Assembly: GCF_036417845.1 (NCBI RefSeq)
Contig: NC_089978.1
Coordinates: 136,270,288-136,334,287, forward strand
Length of the DNA stretch: 64,000 nt
Direction of reading: 5' to 3'
DNA from: Apteryx mantelli
Taxonomy: Eukaryota; Chordata; Aves; Apterygiformes; Apterygidae
Shown here: positions 63,210-64,000 of the stretch, piece after piece
Layout of the letters: every line of letters begins with the position of its first letter
Position numbering within the stretch: the stretch's first letter is position 1
The notes under the pieces: model-generated
What the model was told of the DNA's origin: nothing
The model's input: the letters and a program-made list of their open reading frames with translations, nothing else
Database searches by the model: none
Program-made: the position numbers and the translations under genes

Positions 63210-63754
63210 CTACAAAATGAGACAAGATCAGGGGCTTAACATTGGGGAGGGGAACCCTGAGACTCATAGGTGTCTAGGCAGCTGAGGGAAAGTCAGAGAG
63301 TAAGATAGGGAAGAACATTAAGATGCTGAGACAGGCCCTTATGGAAACCCAGTGAGAAGGTAACTGGGATTACCATGCAAACAGCCCAGTCAGAATTCCC
63401 CTACCATCATACAGCCCCATCTCTCTAATCCAGGGCTACCACAGGTAGCTAGACAGGTAGGGTTCCCCTTTGCATTAGGGAGAGTGTAGGGGGACAGTGT
63501 ATTCCCAAGTCACTCATGGAGAATGGAGGCAGAAAACAGAGTTCAAGGTGCCTGGTTTACTCCTTGGGAGAGGACCTTCACTCAGGGTTGGGGAGGGCAG
63601 GACTAGAAATTCAGGAAGGAAGGAGATTATTGGGTATTTGGCTTGGCATGTGTCCAGGTTACACTTCTTGGCTGAGAATAAGACAGGGCAGAGCTTATCT
63701 AAGATGTTATTATCCTCTCCCTTCACATTCACTGTGTTTCGTATTCCCACTCAC

Positions 63755-63900
63755 TTTGTGTCTGAAGCACTTTGCAACTTCAAACTCTTCCACATCAGCC
63801 ACCACTTCTCTGTCCAGGAAGACTGCATATACTAGTAGCTTGATGTCAGGCAGAAAGTCATAACCAATAGTCAAAGTCAATGAGAAAGAGCCCTTGAGAT
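63755..63900 (-). pseudogene. A2ML exon 1 of window (intact)
   Basis: Acceptor TTGTGCAG, donor GTGAGT. Entered in phase 1, it reads DLKGSFSLTLTIGYDFLPDI, then KLLVYAVFLDREVVADVEEF and EVAKCFRHK; the family has KGEFSF ... FIYAILPDGEVVGD. Open throughout. Confidence 0.88.
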
Positions 63901-64000
63901 CTGCACAAGGTAGCAGCAAGGAAGAGGAGAGGGAAAGCATTCATTTGAATCTACACCACACAGAGTCAGCTCCCTGGGGCAGGACACTCAATAAGAATCA

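Larger units (their letters stand above)
48136..63900 (-). pseudogene. Alpha-2-macroglobulin-like (A2ML) pseudogene, 3' half
   Basis: A family of large secreted thioester protease inhibitors that trap proteases. Seventeen minus-strand exons match the family in order, from a macroglobulin-domain exon at the right edge through the thioester domain and into the complement-type region; the 5' half lies beyond 64000. The thioester exon keeps [11 protein letters not shown]. Lesions: in-frame stops at 61893-61891, 58556-58554, 58323-58321 and 49978-49976; a 1-base frameshift near 58845; a frame-incompatible junction into 60189-60089; AC instead of AG before 57292; AT instead of GT after 49937; and the next exon present inverted at 48136-48226. 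Several residues (ALQNLDQLL at the thioester exon, [13 protein letters not shown]) are closer to human A2ML1 than to A2M. The location beside PHC1 also fits A2ML1, but paralogue identity is not proven. Confidence 0.88.

Overview
This is vertebrate nuclear DNA and almost certainly from a bird. Evidence: intron-rich genes with GT-AG splicing, CpG-island promoters, and several CR1 LINE copies with the typical avian 3' end. No bacterial-style operons, tRNA or rRNA genes were seen.

Layout. (1) About 0.2-19.7 kb, minus strand: a complete, apparently intact PHC1 gene (polyhomeotic homolog 1, a canonical PRC1 subunit). I reconstructed 14 coding exons whose phases all join; they total 2,976 bp including the stop, giving 991 aa. 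The CpG-island promoter lies at about 18.7-20.0 kb. A 5'-truncated CR1 sits in one intron. (2) About 20-29 kb: intergenic DNA with a broken, divergent histone H2B-like retropseudogene, an old antisense CR1, and a probable solo LTR. (3) About 29.1-40.7 kb: an 11.6-kb block of telomere-derived tandem repeats. It runs from degenerate CCCTAA arrays, through a G/C-skewed minisatellite, into a ~175-bp satellite with inverted units. All three forms share one short spacer. A degenerate CR1 LINE has inserted into the satellite with a short target-site duplication. (4) About 42.5-43.1 kb: a small CpG island with two RFX X-box palindromes flanking a perfect CRE, and no recognised gene attached. (5) About 48.1-63.9 kb: the 3' half of an alpha-2-macroglobulin family gene (A2ML-like), minus strand and continuing beyond the right edge. 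I placed 17 exons by homology and splice sites. The copy is dead: four in-frame stops, a frameshift, a frame-incompatible junction, a lost acceptor, a lost donor, and one exon present in inverted orientation. The thioester motif itself is intact.

The head-to-tail order A2ML - PHC1 matches the human 12p13 arrangement A2ML1 - PHC1, so the segment is syntenic. What is unusual here is the death of the A2ML copy and the telomere-derived block between the two loci. Exon calls rest on reading the sequence against remembered family proteins and splice consensus; no database search was run.
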